Origin: Xanthobacter autotrophicus Py2
Lineage (GTDB): Bacteria > Pseudomonadota > Alphaproteobacteria > Rhizobiales > Xanthobacteraceae
Reading direction: 5' to 3'
Assembly (NCBI GenBank): GCA_000017645.1
Contig: CP000781.1
Coordinates: forward strand, 1,392,001 to 1,456,000
Length of the DNA: 64,000 bases
Numbering within the stretch: position 1 is the stretch's first letter; every line of letters starts with the position of its first letter. Position numbers and translations under genes: made by a program. Positions 63,993-64,000 of the stretch are shown here, piece by piece. A model generated the notes under the pieces. It did not search any database. It saw only the letters and a program-made list of their open reading frames with translations, and had not been told where the DNA came from.

Positions 63993-64000
63993 CGCACGCC

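Overview
This window is high-GC DNA from an alphaproteobacterium of the Hyphomicrobiales (Rhizobiales). Pointers are GcrA, a DnaG whose zinc ligands are mostly replaced, DUF2948-hisD-UPF0262, argD-argF-hslO, and the acpXL cluster for very-long-chain lipid A acyl chains. Sulfonate, guanidine and oxalate use together suggest Xanthobacteraceae (Xanthobacter, Azorhizobium or Ancylobacter-like), but the genus is inference.

Layout: 0-4.2 kb, sulfonate-sulfur scavenging: flavin reductase-ssuA-ssuC-ssuB on the minus strand, divergent from ssuD, with a 10-bp inverted repeat between them. 4.2-12.5 kb, housekeeping: L,D-transpeptidase lipoprotein, hisS, gcrA, argD-argF, hslO; a full CtrA box and a promoter/terminator pair lie between gcrA and argD. 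12.6-21.3 kb, a minus-strand operon that would usually be called 'urea carboxylase' but is headed by a clear guanidine-I (ykkC) riboswitch. It runs binding protein, permease, ATPase, two DUF1989-type proteins, a biotin carboxylase/carboxyltransferase and a stand-alone allophanate-hydrolase C-terminal domain, and is best read as guanidine uptake and degradation. 21.5-27.1 kb: AI-2E-type permease, alpha/beta hydrolase, and the DUF2948-hisD-UPF0262-phosphatase block.

27.2-30.6 kb, gluconate use: gntT, gntK and a LacI-type gntR, with three copies of one palindromic operator. 31-40.5 kb: rpoD, dnaG, yqeY and carA, with an acyltransferase (partly AT-rich) and an alanine-type symporter lying between dnaG and yqeY. 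40.5-47.5 kb, oxalate island: a FadR-type GntR regulator, a CBS protein, formyl-CoA transferase, two OxlT-type antiporters and a 73-residue small protein. Four copies of GTAT-N5-ATAC in its intergenic regions suggest one regulon. Oxalyl-CoA decarboxylase is not in the window.

47.6-54.5 kb: pgi, pgl and zwf, which feed the same 6-phosphogluconate node as the gnt genes, then rpsU, a small unknown gene and purE-purK. 54.6-60.9 kb: lpxXL, a zinc-type dehydrogenase, an SDR reductase, two ketosynthases (one without the active-site Cys), fabZ and acpXL, which together build and transfer the very-long-chain acyl group of lipid A. 61-64 kb: an AidB-like acyl-CoA dehydrogenase and a YpfJ-type zinc peptidase. 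I saw no rRNA, tRNA, CRISPR array, intact insertion sequence or prophage gene. REP-like palindromes occur in several gaps.
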